A stretch of 64,000 bases of DNA from Hymenobacter sp. CRA2 (GTDB lineage: Bacteria > Bacteroidota > Bacteroidia > Cytophagales > Hymenobacteraceae): the NCBI RefSeq assembly GCF_002007105.1, contig NZ_MVBC01000009.1, positions 186,001-250,000 of the forward strand, given 5' to 3'. Under the pieces are notes generated by a model. It ran no database searches. It had not been told where the DNA came from and saw nothing but the letters and a program-made list of their open reading frames with translations. Every line of letters begins with the position of its first letter. Within the stretch, counting starts at the first letter, position 1. Shown here piece after piece: positions 7,805 through 18,000 of the stretch. Position numbers and translations under genes: made by a program.

Positions 7805-9124
7805 TTAGGCGGGACGCCATTTCAGTCCCTTGCGCACGACTTGCTCTTTGCGGCAATCGGCGACGCTACTCAATGGTAGCAGCAAGAAAAACAGGGAAAA
7901 CGTAAGCCCCGTTTGTCCTTCCATCGTCGGCTCGACCATAAAAGACAAGGTCACGATTATGTATTGTGCCACCAGCATAGGAGCATGCCGACGGCGTGCC
8001 CACCACAAGGGATAGTAAAACGCTATGATGAAAAGCGCTAACCCTAGTGCGCCGAAGGCTACCAAGTAGAACAGAAACTGGTTGTGAGGTTGAATCTGAT
8101 GCTCTTCATCAATTTGGGGAAAGAACTCCCGATACCGCGCTGACATTTCATCTCGCAGATCAGCTTTACCTACTCCAAACAGCGGATGATCTTCCCATAC
8201 GCGGATGGCCGTTTGGTAAGAATACACCCGTCCCACCAGCGAGTAGTTATTAGCCGAATGCGTCTGCTCTACTTTGCTGGCATCTTCCTTTGTATTGTGG
8301 TACTTATTATAAAAGGTGGGCAGCGTAAAATAGCTCACCATGGGTAGCAGTACCATCATCAAGGCCACAAAGCCCGCTTTGCGCCAGTCGCGCTTCTTCA
8401 ATAAGTATCCAATGGCGACGACAGCCAACATGTACAAGGCTACCAAACCACTGCGTACGGCCAGTAAGTGAAGAAAACCAGCCAGGAAGATTGTGGCACC
8501 TAAGACGGCAGCTCGGCGCCATCCCCGCAGTGCCCCACGGTTGAGCATTACGGCGCCCACGGCAATGGACAATACTATAAGTAAACTAAACCGGATATGA
8601 TCCGGTACAGTGGGCATAATCTTGGAGTGGATATACAGTTCATTGATATAATCAGCATTGAATAGATAGTAGATAGTACTGCCGATTGCTGAAAACGTGG
8701 TGACAAGTAGCAAAAGCTTATACAAGCGCTTTAAGTCGTCACTTTGTAAAGGCGGCAGTATCCAGAAACACAATGGCAGCAGCAGAAAAGGCAGCTGCAG
8801 TATAATGTCGCGCCAGAACTCACTGGTATTGGGCACGCTTGTATTTGCTCCGGCAGCCAAGTGCATCAGAAAGATCAGGGCGAACCCGGCGTATACTGGC
8901 CATTTTCGAAACTGCGCTATTTGTCGGAACTGCTTCAGGTATGCTAACGCACACAGCAGTAAGCAGCCCTGTCCAATGCTCGACAGCACCCGGAAAAACG
9001 GGAAAGTAAACAACCCGGTAATCACCATGCCGCAGCTAATGGCTGCGGCTGTTTGAATGCGGCCTACTGTTAGCCAGGAAGCAGAACTTGAAGCGGCAGA
9101 AATACTCACAGACGTTGAACGCAT
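7805..9124 (-). CDS. O-antigen ligase/polymerase-like membrane protein (Wzy_C family)
   Basis: This 439-aa protein has about ten to twelve hydrophobic segments and a large loop before the last ones, as in WaaL and Wzy proteins. That loop has the conserved HNQF at about 347-350, and an upstream membrane-edge Arg lies in VRSGL near 225. In the family these Arg and His residues take part in transferring or polymerising lipid-linked glycans on the periplasmic face of the inner membrane. I start at the ATG at 9124; a GTG two codons upstream is also possible. It lies between rpsJ and rplC, with terminator-like hairpins on both sides. A clear paralogue lies at 36488-37762 (compare HPLFGVGKADLRDEM with HPWLGVAPADVRLAM). 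Whether it is a ligase or a polymerase cannot be decided from sequence. Confidence 0.8.
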   Translation of the reverse strand: MRSTSVSISAASSSASWLTVGRIQTAAAISCGMVITGLFTFPFFRVLSSIGQGCLLLCALAYLKQFRQIAQFRKWPVYAGFALIFLMHLAAGANTSVPNTSEFWRDIILQLPFLLLPLCFWILPPLQSDDLKRLYKLLLLVTTFSAIGSTIYYLFNADYINELYIHSKIMPTVPDHIRFSLLIVLSIAVGAVMLNRGALRGWRRAAVLGATIFLAGFLHLLAVRSGLVALYMLAVVAIGYLLKKRDWRKAGFVALMMVLLPMVSYFTLPTFYNKYHNTKEDASKVEQTHSANNYSLVGRVYSYQTAIRVWEDHPLFGVGKADLRDEMSARYREFFPQIDEEHQIQPHNQFLFYLVAFGALGLALFIIAFYYPLWWARRRHAPMLVAQYIIVTLSFMVEPTMEGQTGLTFSLFFLLLPLSSVADCRKEQVVRKGLKWRPA

Positions 9125-9241
9125 ACCCACAGCTGCACGCTTGGGAGAAACGCAAGATACCTATTTCGTGCCAGCCTTTCCAGCAGCACGATTTCTCCCT
9201 TCTTCTACGAAGAGCCAGACTCAACAGTAATGGTTGCAAAC

Positions 9242-9277
9242 AAAAAGCCCCACTGGCCGAGGCCAGCGGGGCTTTTT
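9242..9277 (-). terminator. strong terminator of the str operon
   Basis: AAAAAGCCCC at 9242-9251 pairs with GGGGCTTTTT at 9268-9277, with a further CTGGCC/GGCCAG stem inside. On the minus strand it lies 18 bases after the rpsJ stop and ends in a run of T. The A/T flanks make it usable in both directions. Confidence 0.9.
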
Positions 9278-9295
9278 GCTGCTAAGCGGTTAGGC

Positions 9296-9601
9296 TCAGA
9301 CCTTGATTTCTACGTCAACGCCGCTCGGCAGTTCGAGCTTCATCAGGGCGTCTACCGTCTTCGACGAGGTCGAGAAGATATCCACCAAGCGCTTGTAGGT
9401 GCAGAGCTGGAATTGCTCACGCGACTTCTTGTTCACGTGGGGCGAACGGAGTACGGTGAACTTTTCTTTTTCCGTCGGCAAAGGAATCGGGCCGCTAACG
9501 ATGGCACCCGTTGCTTTCACCGCCTTTACGATCTTCTCCGACGACTTGTCGACGAGGTTATGATCGTAAGACTTCAGTTTGATGCGAATTTTCTGGTTCA
9601 T
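9296..9601 (-). CDS. rpsJ: 30S ribosomal protein S10
   Basis: This 101-aa protein starts [18 protein letters not shown], the family's normal opening. A start seven codons upstream would add an atypical MLSQADL, so I take the ATG at 9599-9601. S10 sits in the 30S head and as NusE also acts in antitermination with NusB. It is the last gene of rpsL-rpsG-fusA-rpsJ, 24 bases after fusA, and is followed by a strong terminator. The reader should not expect it next to rplC, as in E. coli. Confidence 0.96.
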   Translation of the reverse strand: MNQKIRIKLKSYDHNLVDKSSEKIVKAVKATGAIVSGPIPLPTEKEKFTVLRSPHVNKKSREQFQLCTYKRLVDIFSTSSKTVDALMKLELPSGVDVEIKV

Positions 9602-9625
9602 GAGGTCAGCTTGTGAAAGCAAGAA

Positions 9626-11761
9626 TTATTTACCGCCTTTTACTTTGGCGATGATGCCCTCGGCGAGGTTCTGCGGTACCTGCTCGTAGTGCGAGAAGGT
9701 CAGCGAAGCCGAAGCGCGGCCCGACGAGATGGTGCGCAGGTCGGTTACGTAGCCGAACAGTTCCGACAGCGGAACGTCAGCCTTAATAACCTGGGCACCA
9801 GCCTTCGTGTCCATGCCTTTCATGATGCCACGACGACGGTTCAGGTCACCCGTTACCGGGCCCGTGTACTCGTCTGGCGACACTACTTCCACGGCCATGA
9901 TGGGCTCGAGGAGCTTCGGAGCGCAACGCGGGGCAGCTTCCTTGTAGCCGAGGCGAGCAGCCATTTCAAACGACAGGGCGTCCGAGTCCACATCGTGGTA
10001 CGAACCGTGGTAGATACGCACGCGCATCGAGTCCAGCGGGAAGCCCGCCAGTACGCCGTTCTTCATAGCTTCTTCGAAGCCTTTCTGAACCGGAGCAATG
10101 AATTCTTTCGGGATAACGCCGCCGGTGATACCGTTGACGAATTCCAGACCGGGTTTCTCCGGCTCGGTTTCTTTCGGACCGATTTCGAATTCGATGTGAG
10201 CGAATTTACCACGACCACCCGTCTGCTTCTTGTAGACTTCGCGGTGCTCGATTTTCTTGGTAATCATTTCCTTGTAGGCTACCTGCGGAGCACCCTGGTT
10301 GATTTCAACCTTGAACTCGCGACGCATACGGTCGATGATGATTTCCAAGTGAAGCTCACCCATGCCGCGCAGTACCGTCTGGCCAGTCTCTTGGTCGGTA
10401 AATACCGTGAGGGTGGGGTCTTCTTCCACGAGCTTGGCAATGGCCATACCCATCTTGTCGACGTCAGCCTGAGTCTTGGGCTCGATGGCGTAGCCGATTA
10501 CGGGCTCGGGGAACGACATAGACTCGAGCACGAGACGGTCTTTCTCTTCCGTCAGCGTGTCACCGGTCTTGATGTCTTTGAAACCCACGCCGGCAGCAAT
10601 GTCACCAGCCTGGATTTTGTCGATGGGGTTCTGCTTGTTGGAGTGCATCTGCATCAGACGCGAGATGCGCTCCTTCTTGCCCGTACGGTTGTTGAACACG
10701 TACGAACCAGCGTCGAGCTGACCGCTGTAGCAGCGGAAGAAGCACAGACGGCCCACGAAGGGGTCGGTAGCAATCTTGAACGCCAAGGCGGTGAAGGGCT
10801 CCGAGTTGTCCGGGTGACGCTCTACTTCCTCGCCGGTGTCGGGGTTGGTACCGATGATAGCGGGCATGTCGAGCGGCGAGGGCAAGTAGGCCATAACGGC
10901 GTCCAGCATAGCCTGTACACCCTTGTTTTTGAAGGCCGAGCCGCACATTACCGGAGAGAACTTCATGTCGATAACCGCTTGGCGGATTACCGTCATCATT
11001 TCCTCACGCGTGATGCTGTCCGGATCATCGAAGAACTTCTCCATCAGCGTGTCGTCGTACTCGGCAACGCTTTCCACGAGCTTCTCACGCCACTCGGCTA
11101 CAGTGTCCACGAGGTCTTCGGGAACCGGTACTTCCTTGTAGGTTTTGCCTTGGGTAGCGTCGTCCCATACGATGGCCTTGCCGGTCAGCAGGTCCACTAC
11201 GCCTTTGAAGGTGTCTTCAGCACCGATCGGAATCTGCAGGGGCACGGGGTTAGCACCGAGCTTGTCCTTGATTTCCGTTACAGCCTTGAAGAAGTCAGCA
11301 CCGGCACGGTCCATCTTGTTGACGAAGCAGATGCGCGGCACTTTGTATTTGTCAGCCTGACGCCATACGGTTTCCGACTGCGGCTCTACGCCCGATACGG
11401 CGCAGAACAGAGCAACGGCACCGTCGAGCACGCGCAGCGAACGTTCAACTTCAACGGTGAAGTCAACGTGGCCGGGGGTGTCAATCAGGTTGATTTTGTA
11501 CTGCTTGGTCTCAGGCGTCGATTCGCCCTGCACCGTGGGGTAGTTCCAGAACGTGGTAGTAGCGGCCGAGGTGATGGTGATACCACGCTCCTGCTCCTGC
11601 TCCATCCAGTCCATCGTGGCCGCACCTTCGTGCACTTCCCCGATTTTGTGGGTTTTACCCGTGTAGTAAAGAATGCGCTCCGACGTCGTGGTCTTACCGG
11701 CGTCGATGTGCGCCATAATCCCAATGTTGCGGAGGTACTTCAGGTTTTCGTTGACGGCCAT
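9626..11761 (-). CDS. fusA: elongation factor G
   Basis: This 711-aa GTPase is full length. The G1 loop is AHIDAGKTT near residues 17-25, the switch II motif is DTPGHVDF, and the G4 motif is NKMD. Domains II-V follow, including the domain IV tip region [12 protein letters not shown] moves tRNAs and mRNA through the ribosome and, with RRF, recycles it; frr lies at 33625. It follows rpsG by 100 bases within the str operon. Confidence 0.98.
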   Translation of the reverse strand: MAVNENLKYLRNIGIMAHIDAGKTTTSERILYYTGKTHKIGEVHEGAATMDWMEQEQERGITITSAATTTFWNYPTVQGESTPETKQYKINLIDTPGHVDFTVEVERSLRVLDGAVALFCAVSGVEPQSETVWRQADKYKVPRICFVNKMDRAGADFFKAVTEIKDKLGANPVPLQIPIGAEDTFKGVVDLLTGKAIVWDDATQGKTYKEVPVPEDLVDTVAEWREKLVESVAEYDDTLMEKFFDDPDSITREEMMTVIRQAVIDMKFSPVMCGSAFKNKGVQAMLDAVMAYLPSPLDMPAIIGTNPDTGEEVERHPDNSEPFTALAFKIATDPFVGRLCFFRCYSGQLDAGSYVFNNRTGKKERISRLMQMHSNKQNPIDKIQAGDIAAGVGFKDIKTGDTLTEEKDRLVLESMSFPEPVIGYAIEPKTQADVDKMGMAIAKLVEEDPTLTVFTDQETGQTVLRGMGELHLEIIIDRMRREFKVEINQGAPQVAYKEMITKKIEHREVYKKQTGGRGKFAHIEFEIGPKETEPEKPGLEFVNGITGGVIPKEFIAPVQKGFEEAMKNGVLAGFPLDSMRVRIYHGSYHDVDSDALSFEMAARLGYKEAAPRCAPKLLEPIMAVEVVSPDEYTGPVTGDLNRRRGIMKGMDTKAGAQVIKADVPLSELFGYVTDLRTISSGRASASLTFSHYEQVPQNLAEGIIAKVKGGK

Positions 11762-11861
11762 GTCAGTATGGGGTCTTAGGAACTTGGGGACTCAAGGGAT
11801 GAGAATTGCTACTCAACAACAATTCTCGCCCGAAAGTCCCCAAGCACCCAAATTCCTATGG

Positions 11862-12329
11862 TTAGAAGCGGAAGTGCGAGAAGGCCTTGTTGGCTTCGGC
11901 CATCCGGTGGGTGTCGTCCTTCTTCTTGACGGCGGCACCTTCACCTTTGGCGGCAGCGATGATTTCGCCAGCCAGCTTGTCTTTCATCGTCTTCTCACTG
12001 CGGCGGCGCGAGTACTGAATCAGCCATTTCGAGCCAACGGCGATACGACGGTCGGGGCGAACTTCCGTGGGCACCTGGAAGGTAGCACCACCTACGCGGC
12101 GGCTCTTTACTTCCACGGTCGGCATCACGTTATTCAGGGCTTTGCGCCACTGCTCGAGGCCGTTTTCCTTCGTGCGCGATTCTACCTGCTCCAGGGCATC
12201 GTAGAAGATGCCGTACGCCAAGCTCTTCTTGCCGTCGTACATCAGGTAGTTAACGAAACGGGTTACCAGCGTCTCGCCGAACTTGGGGTCCGGCAGGAGG
12301 ATACGCTTCTTCGGTTTTGCTTTTCTCAT
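11862..12329 (-). CDS. rpsG: 30S ribosomal protein S7
   Basis: This 155-aa protein starts [27 protein letters not shown], the usual S7 opening. A 22-residue upstream extension of the same frame ([10 protein letters not shown]...) is rejected because it matches nothing in the family. S7 initiates assembly of the 30S head and contacts E-site tRNA. It carries the [16 protein letters not shown] block. It lies between rpsL and fusA. Confidence 0.97.
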   Translation of the reverse strand: MRKAKPKKRILLPDPKFGETLVTRFVNYLMYDGKKSLAYGIFYDALEQVESRTKENGLEQWRKALNNVMPTVEVKSRRVGGATFQVPTEVRPDRRIAVGSKWLIQYSRRRSEKTMKDKLAGEIIAAAKGEGAAVKKKDDTHRMAEANKAFSHFRF

Positions 12330-12439
12330 GGTATATGAGGAGTCGTGGGGACTGGGGTAGTTCGTTGACCTAGCTTCACGCGCCCTGCGACGCATTACTC
12401 AGACCCGTGGTCAACGTTCAGGCCCCAACTACCTGATTA

Positions 12440-12868
12440 CTATTTCTTCTTGCCTGCGGGTTTGCCACCTTTGCCAGCTGCTGCAGCCGGTTGACCGGGC
12501 TTCGGACGCTTAGCACCGTACTTCGAACGACGCTGCAGACGGCCATTTACGCCGGCGGTGTCCAGGGCGCCACGGATGATGTGGTAACGCACGCCGGGAA
12601 GGTCCTTCACGCGGCCGCCGCGGATCAGCACGATGCTGTGCTCCTGCAGGTTGTGGCCTTCGCCCGGGATGTAGGCGTTAACTTCTTTGCCGTTGGTCAA
12701 GCGCACGCGAGCTACTTTACGCATGGCCGAGTTCGGCTTCTTGGGCGTGGTGGTGTACACGCGGGTGCACACACCACGGCGCTGCGGGCACGAATCGAGG
12801 GCAGGCGACTTGGATTTCGTCGTCAGCTTCTCGCGGCCTTTGCGCACTAATTGGTTGATGGTTGGCAT
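12440..12868 (-). CDS. rpsL: 30S ribosomal protein S12
   Basis: This 142-aa protein has the decoding-centre segments [17 protein letters not shown] (streptomycin-resistance lysine in TPKKPNS) and [13 protein letters not shown]. The C-terminal tail [16 protein letters not shown] is longer than in E. coli. S12 monitors codon-anticodon pairing at the A site. It is the first gene of the str operon, 50 bases from a very good promoter. Confidence 0.97.
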   Translation of the reverse strand: MPTINQLVRKGREKLTTKSKSPALDSCPQRRGVCTRVYTTTPKKPNSAMRKVARVRLTNGKEVNAYIPGEGHNLQEHSIVLIRGGRVKDLPGVRYHIIRGALDTAGVNGRLQRRSKYGAKRPKPGQPAAAAGKGGKPAGKKK

Positions 12869-12917
12869 CTATTGAGCGTTTTGTCCGGGAGGGTCTTCTC
12901 CCAAAAAATTAGGCTTG

Positions 12918-12949
12918 CAAAGGTAGAGAGTCTGATTTACAATAGCAAA
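12918..12949 (-). promoter_or_regulatory. promoter of the rpsL-rpsG-fusA-rpsJ operon
   Basis: The minus strand reads TTTG (12946-12949), 20 bases, then TACCTTTG (12918-12925). Both elements and the spacing fit the Bacteroidota primary sigma factor promoter. It is one of the best promoters in the window. Confidence 0.85.
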
Positions 12950-13037
12950 CGAGTATTGTAACTTAACCCGGAAAGGCCCGACGACTCAGTATCAGCGGCT
13001 TTGCTCATGGCTAAGTTGAACATCCCTAAGAATCACG

Positions 13038-13067
13038 AAAGCCCGACCGGAAGCAGACGGGCTTTTT
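13038..13067. terminator. hairpin terminator after the tandem small-protein genes
   Basis: AAAGCCCG at 13038-13045 pairs with CGGGCTTT at 13058-13065, followed by more T on the plus strand. It lies between the stop of the gene at 13108 (minus) and the rpsL promoter, where it would stop minus-strand read-through. The T run is better on the plus strand. Confidence 0.6.
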
Positions 13068-13107
13068 GGTGCTTGCTAAAGAGAAGTGGTAACAGATTCT
13101 GCCTCTA

Positions 13108-13377
13108 TTACTCCCGATCTTCTACCGTTATCGGCACATGCTTTAGGCAATATGCCATCAAGCTGTCTAGTATATCATGTGCCCCGCCATTATCACAGAA
13201 ATAGAACCCATACGGCTCCCGCGAACTACGCGCATCAGGCATTGTGCCTGGGTTAGTAGGCTTACGATACTCGTGGAAGCCCGTGCCATCCAGTCGTGAG
13301 AAGTACGCAACCGATTCTAATACCTGTTTGGCCTCTTCGTCGCCAATGGTGCAGATGACCTTGTATTCGTAGCCCAT
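13108..13377 (-). CDS. small protein of unknown function, tandem paralogue 1
   Basis: This 89-aa soluble protein belongs to no family I recognise. It is clearly related to the next gene upstream (13392-13685). Both have the sequence E-Y-[KR]-[VI]-I-C-T near the N-terminus, G-x-HEYR in the middle, a PDA, and then G-[FL]-Y-[FY]-CD. The two genes are 14 bases apart and so form a small operon. There is no signal peptide or membrane segment, so it is probably cytoplasmic. The mix of short beta-type segments and helices would suit a small alpha/beta fold. I infer no function. Confidence 0.65.
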   Translation of the reverse strand: MGYEYKVICTIGDEEAKQVLESVAYFSRLDGTGFHEYRKPTNPGTMPDARSSREPYGFYFCDNGGAHDILDSLMAYCLKHVPITVEDRE

Positions 13378-13391
13378 AGTTTGAAAGCAAC

Positions 13392-13685
13392 TTAATCGGC
13401 TGCTTGTAGCGTCACCGGGCCCAGGTCGGCGCAGCGGCTGAGGACGTAGCCCAGCACTTCCAGGCTGGTGCGGCTGCGGCTGTAGTCGCAGTAGTAGAGG
13501 CCGTACTCGGCGCGCTGCAGCACCGCATCGGGGAGGCTGGCGAGGCTGCCGGAACTGCGGTACTCGTGCAGGCCCAATTCGTCGCAGTGGTCGAAGTTGG
13601 GTGCTTTGCCGAGGATGCTATTGATCTGCTCGATGGTCAACGTGCAGATGATGCGGTACTCAAAACCGGTTTCTACCAAACACAT
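13392..13685 (-). CDS. small protein of unknown function, tandem paralogue 2
   Basis: This 97-aa protein is the upstream member of the pair. It shares with the downstream gene the ordered motifs EYRIICT (about 10-16), GLHEYR (38-43), PDA and GLYYCD (62-67). It has four extra residues at the N-terminus (MCLVETGFEY). Divergence is high outside the motifs, so the duplication is old and both copies are probably kept by selection. No promoter box is obvious upstream. Its function is unknown. Confidence 0.65.
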   Translation of the reverse strand: MCLVETGFEYRIICTLTIEQINSILGKAPNFDHCDELGLHEYRSSGSLASLPDAVLQRAEYGLYYCDYSRSRTSLEVLGYVLSRCADLGPVTLQAAD

Positions 13686-13738
13686 TACCCAATTCTGTAA
13701 TACAGTTTACCAATAACTAGATTCCGTAGCAAAGTTTA

Positions 13739-14479
13739 CTACTTGTTGATTTTGCTGGCTCGCAGGAATATTGGGAAGCAGACTTCACGTTTCTTTTTGC
13801 CCCACAGCTCGCACAGTGGTTGTTCAATCTGTTGCAACGGCTCCTCCCCTAGTGCTTGTCGGTAGCGCTGCACGCTGCTCCACGTCTGTAAGTAACGCAG
13901 AAACCGTTCGGCGTCCCAGAGTTGCCGCTGCTCGAAGCGGCGGTGCTGCACTTCGGCGAAGGGAAACGGAATGCAGGCAAACTCGTCGTCGATGTGACGG
14001 CGGTTCTCGTCCCAGTAAGGTCCGACGATATCCGTGTAAAAGTGACGGATCAACGGATCAATCTGCTCATTGACTTTGACCAGCCCATAGCCCCACTCGG
14101 CAAGGGTAGCATTGGGCTTGGCCACGCGCGTTGCTTCTCGATGAAAAGCGTCGGCATTAAACCAGTGCAGGGCCTGCGCTACCGTAATCAGGTCGAAAGT
14201 ATTATCAGCAAATGGCGTCTGCTCCGCACCACTAATGGTGTAGCGGATATTTAGCTGCGGCACGGCCTGTTCGAGCTGCTTCCGGCTGATGTCGGTGGCT
14301 TCTATATGGCCAAAGTGCGGCGCCAGATCAGCCGCAACTTGGCCATTGCCGGTGCCACAGTCCCAGGCTGCTTCGCGGCCAGGCGTGATGGACAGCAGGT
14401 AATCGTACAGAGCCGGCGGGTAAGTAATGCGGAACTGCGCGTACTGCGCGGCGTGGTCGGAGAAACGGTCGAGAGCCAT
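13739..14479 (-). CDS. class I SAM-dependent methyltransferase
   Basis: This 246-aa protein has a Methyltransf_11-type fold. Motif I is AWDCGTGNGQVA at about 38-49, an acidic residue at the end of strand 2 (IEATDIS) would bind the ribose, and the segment FADNTFDLITVAQALHWFN is typical of the family. The closest resemblance is to the yeast Crg1/Tmt1-like trans-aconitate or small-molecule methyltransferase group, but the substrate cannot be inferred. It is cytoplasmic. It lies 69 bases downstream of the DUF3467 gene and could be in one transcript with it. Confidence 0.85.
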   Translation of the reverse strand: MALDRFSDHAAQYAQFRITYPPALYDYLLSITPGREAAWDCGTGNGQVAADLAPHFGHIEATDISRKQLEQAVPQLNIRYTISGAEQTPFADNTFDLITVAQALHWFNADAFHREATRVAKPNATLAEWGYGLVKVNEQIDPLIRHFYTDIVGPYWDENRRHIDDEFACIPFPFAEVQHRRFEQRQLWDAERFLRYLQTWSSVQRYRQALGEEPLQQIEQPLCELWGKKKREVCFPIFLRASKINK

Positions 14480-14548
14480 TGGCTGAAAATAGCAAGAGCC
14501 GCGGACAGCGCCGCAGCTCCTGGAGTTGCTGATCGAAAATGGAGCCGC

Positions 14549-14878
14549 TTATGCCTCTCCCATCGTCCCACTGAAATTCATCGGGAAGCTGGCCATATCC
14601 GTCTGGACTTTCACCGGGCCGAAGCTCCGCTCGTAGCGGTCCAGGTTGTCCTGCAGCGCCGACAGCAGCCGCTTGGCATGCTCTGGCGTAATGACGACGC
14701 GGGCTTTCACTTTAGCCTTGGGCAAACCGGGCATCAGGCGAATGAAGTCGATGACGAATTCGCTGCTGGAATGCGCAATCATCGCCAGGTTGGCGTATTC
14801 GCCCTCGGCAATTTCCTCCGACAGCTCGATGTTGATTTGTTGCTCTTCGGGTGCGGGAGTGGGTGGTTGTTGGGCCAT
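14549..14878 (-). CDS. DUF3467 domain protein
   Basis: This 109-aa protein starts MAQQPPTPAPEEQQINIELSEE and carries the DUF3467 core (EGEYANLAMIAHSSSEFVIDFIRLMPG, then ARVVITPEHAKRLLSALQDNL). The family is small, widespread in Bacteroidota and functionally undefined. An in-frame extension of 32 residues upstream is rejected because it is translated from an inverted repeat. That repeat (14881-14966) ends two bases before this ATG, so it occupies the place of the ribosome binding site. The gene lies just after the rpoC terminator. Confidence 0.88.
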   Translation of the reverse strand: MAQQPPTPAPEEQQINIELSEEIAEGEYANLAMIAHSSSEFVIDFIRLMPGLPKAKVKARVVITPEHAKRLLSALQDNLDRYERSFGPVKVQTDMASFPMNFSGTMGEA

Positions 14879-14880
14879 GC

Positions 14881-14966
14881 TGTAGCGCGAAGTTGTACTC
14901 CGCGTGTCGTTGAAAAGAATCGTAGAAACGGCGCGGACGAAACGCGAAGTACAACTTCGCGCTACA
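14881..14966. repeat. 86-bp nested inverted repeat (REP/MITE-like)
   Basis: The 25-base arms at 14881-14905 and 14942-14966 are complementary at 24 of 25 positions. The right arm is itself a hairpin: CGCGAAGT and ACTTCGCG are separated by TGT. The loop is 36 bases. It looks like a repetitive extragenic palindrome. A related but shorter TAGCGCGA pair flanks the hairpins at 23708-23805. Confidence 0.85.
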
Positions 14967-14989
14967 ACGCGCACTCCTAAAAGTAGGCA

Positions 14990-15028
14990 GAAAAAGAAAA
15001 GCCCGCCGGAATTGCTTCCGACGGGCTT
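14990..15028 (-). terminator. terminator of rpoB-rpoC
   Basis: AAGCCCG at 14999-15005 pairs with CGGGCTT at 15022-15028, and GGAA with TTCC inside. On the minus strand the stem is followed by TTTTCTTTTT (14990-15000). It begins 18 bases after the rpoC stop. Confidence 0.9.
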
Positions 15029-15046
15029 CCCTATTCCATCAACCGA

Positions 15047-18000
15047 TTACTCGGCCGATACTTCGCGCTTGCTGCGGCTGGCGCGGGCGGGGCGCGTTTC
15101 CGTGGCGGCCGGAGCGGCGGGTGCCGGTTCCGGATCCTCCGTTGAGCCGACCTGAATGCGCGTGTACTCGCGCAGACCGGTACCGGCCGGAATGAGGTGA
15201 CCCACGATAACGTTTTCCTTCAGACCGAGCAGTTCGTCGGCTTTGCCACGGATGGCAGCCTCCGACAGCACCTTCGTCGTCTCCTGGAACGAAGCAGCCG
15301 AGATAAACGACTGCGTGCCCAGCGAGGCCTGCGTGATGCCCTGCAGCGTCGGACGGGACACGGCCGGGGAGGCGTCGCGCACTTCCACCAGCTTCAGGTC
15401 GCGGCGGCGCAGCGAGGAATTCTCGTCGCGCAGCTTGCGGGCCGTCACGATCTGACCGCGCTTGAGCACCGTCGAGTCGCCTTCGTCCGTCACCACCTTC
15501 ATGTCGATGATGGAGTCGTTCTCTTCCATGAACGTCACCTTATCGACCGACTGGTGCTCCAGGAACGAGGTGTCGCCCGGATCCATGATAATCACCTTCT
15601 GCATCATCTGGCGGACGACCACCTCGATGTGCTTGTCGTTGATTTTCACACCCTGCAAGCGGTACACTTCCTGAATCTCGTTCACGAGGTACTCCTGCAC
15701 GGCACCGGGGCCCTGAATGTTCAGGATGTCGGTCGGCGTGATGGCACCATCCGACAGCGGCGCACCGGCGCGGATGAAGTCGTTGTCCTGCACCAGAATG
15801 TGCTTGGACAGCGGCACCATGTACTTCTTCTTCACGCCGTCTTTCGACTCGACGAAGATTTCACGGTTACCACGCTTCACGGTGCCGTAGGTTACCACGC
15901 CGTCGATTTCCGATACCACCGCCGGGTTCGACGGGTTACGGGCTTCGAACAGTTCGGTAACGCGGGGCAGACCACCGGTGATGTCGCGGGTTTTGCCCAC
16001 GGCACGCGGAATCTTGGCCAGGATGTGACCAGCCTTGATCTTCTCACCATTCTCCACGTTGATGTGCGAGCCTACGGGGATGTTGTAAGCCTTCTGGCTT
16101 TCGTCGCCACCCGAGCGGCCGGCTTTCACCACGATGGCCGGAGCCAGGGTCTTGTCCTTGGATTCGATAACCACCTTCTCGCGGTAGCCGGTCTGTTCGT
16201 CCGACTCCTCGCGGTAAGTGACACCCTCCTTGATACCCTCGTACACGATGGTACCGTCGAATTCGGCCAGAATAACGGCGTTGTAGGGGTCCCAGTTGTT
16301 GAGCTCCTGGCCCTTCTCGACCTCCTGACCTTCTTCCACGAGCAGGAACGAGCCGTACGGTACGTGGTTCGAGATGTACACCTTGCCGGTGCCCTTCTCC
16401 ACGATACGTACTTCGCCCGAGCGGCCCATGACCACTTTCACCGGTTCGCCTTCCGCATTCACCGAATCCACAGTGCGCACATCTTCAAACTCGATGACGC
16501 CGGCAAACTTGGCGCGGATGCTAGCTTCTACGGCGATGTTCGAGGCCGTACCACCCACGTGGAAGGTACGCAGCGTGAGCTGGGTGCCCGGTTCGCCGAT
16601 GGACTGCGCAGCAATAACGCCGACAGCTTCGCCTTTCTGCACCATGCGGCCCGACGAGAGGTTACGACCATAGCACTTGCCGCAGATACCGCGCTTCGAT
16701 TCGCAGGTCAGTACCGAGCGGATTTCCACCGATTCGATGCTGGTGTTATCGATGCGACGCGTGATTTCCTCGGTGATTTCCTCACCGGCGGGCAGGATAA
16801 CCTCGTCCGTCAGCGGGTCCACGATGTCGTGCACGGCTACGCGGCCCAGGATACGCTCGGCCAGCGGCTCCACGATGTCCTCGTTGTCCTTCAGGGCGAA
16901 GGTCTCGATGCCACGCAGGGTACCGCAGTCCACGTCGTTCACGATAACGTCCTGCGACACGTCCACCAGACGGCGGGTCAGGTAGCCGGCGTCAGCCGTC
17001 TTCAGAGCGGTGTCGGCCAGACCCTTACGGGCACCGTGGGTCGAAATGAAGTACTCGATAACGTCCAGGCCTTCTTTGAAGTTGGACAGAATCGGGTTTT
17101 CGATAATCTCGCCGACCGAACCCTGCAGCGACTTCTGCGGCTTGGCCATCAGACCACGCATACCGCCGAGCTGACGAATCTGCTCGCGCGAACCACGGGC
17201 GCCGGAGTGCATCATCATGTAGATGGAGTTGAAGCCTTGCTTCTCCTTCTCCAAGCGGGACATGAGGGTTTCCGTAATCTGGTTGTTGATGCGCGTCCAG
17301 ATGTCGATAACCTGGTTGTAACGCTCGTTGTCGGTAATCAGACCCATTTGGTAGTTCTGGGTTACCGCCTTCACGTCGTTTTGCGCCTGAAGAATCAGCT
17401 CATCCTTCTCTTTCGGGATGTTGATGTCGCCCAGACCCATCGACAGACCACCTTTGTAAGCCGACTGGAAGCCCAGCGTCTTGATGTCGTCGAGGAACTG
17501 CGCCGTGCGGGCCATGCCCGTACGCTTGAACACCAGCGAAATGATCTGCTGCAGCTTCTTCTTGGTCAGCAGCTCGTCCACGAAGCCGACTTCTTCCGGC
17601 ACGTGCAGGTTGAAGAGCACGCGGCCAGCCACGGTCTCAATCACCTTCGTTACCAGGTTGTCTTCCTCGTCGCGGACTTTAGTGCGCACCTTGATGTAGG
17701 CGTGCTTCGAGAGCTGACCTTCGTTGATGGCAATAACAACCTCCTCGGCGGAATAGAACGAACGGCCTTCGCCTTGCACTACTTCCTCTTCGGTGGTGCG
17801 CTTGCCCTTGGTCACGTAGTACAGACCCAGAACCATGTCCTGCGACGGTACCGCAATCGGAGCGCCGTTGGCCGGGTTCAGGATGTTGTGCGAGGCCAGC
17901 ATGAGCATCGAGGCTTCCAGTACGGCGGCCGGTCCGAGCGGCACGTGCACAGCCATCTGGTCACCGTCAAAGTCAGCGTTGAAGGCCGTACACACCAGTG

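Noticed and set aside
12330-12395. 22-residue N-terminal extension of rpsG
   Set aside because: S7 proteins start at MRKAK; the extension has no match to the family.
14879-14974. 32-residue extension of the DUF3467 protein
   Set aside because: It is a translation of the 86-base inverted repeat.
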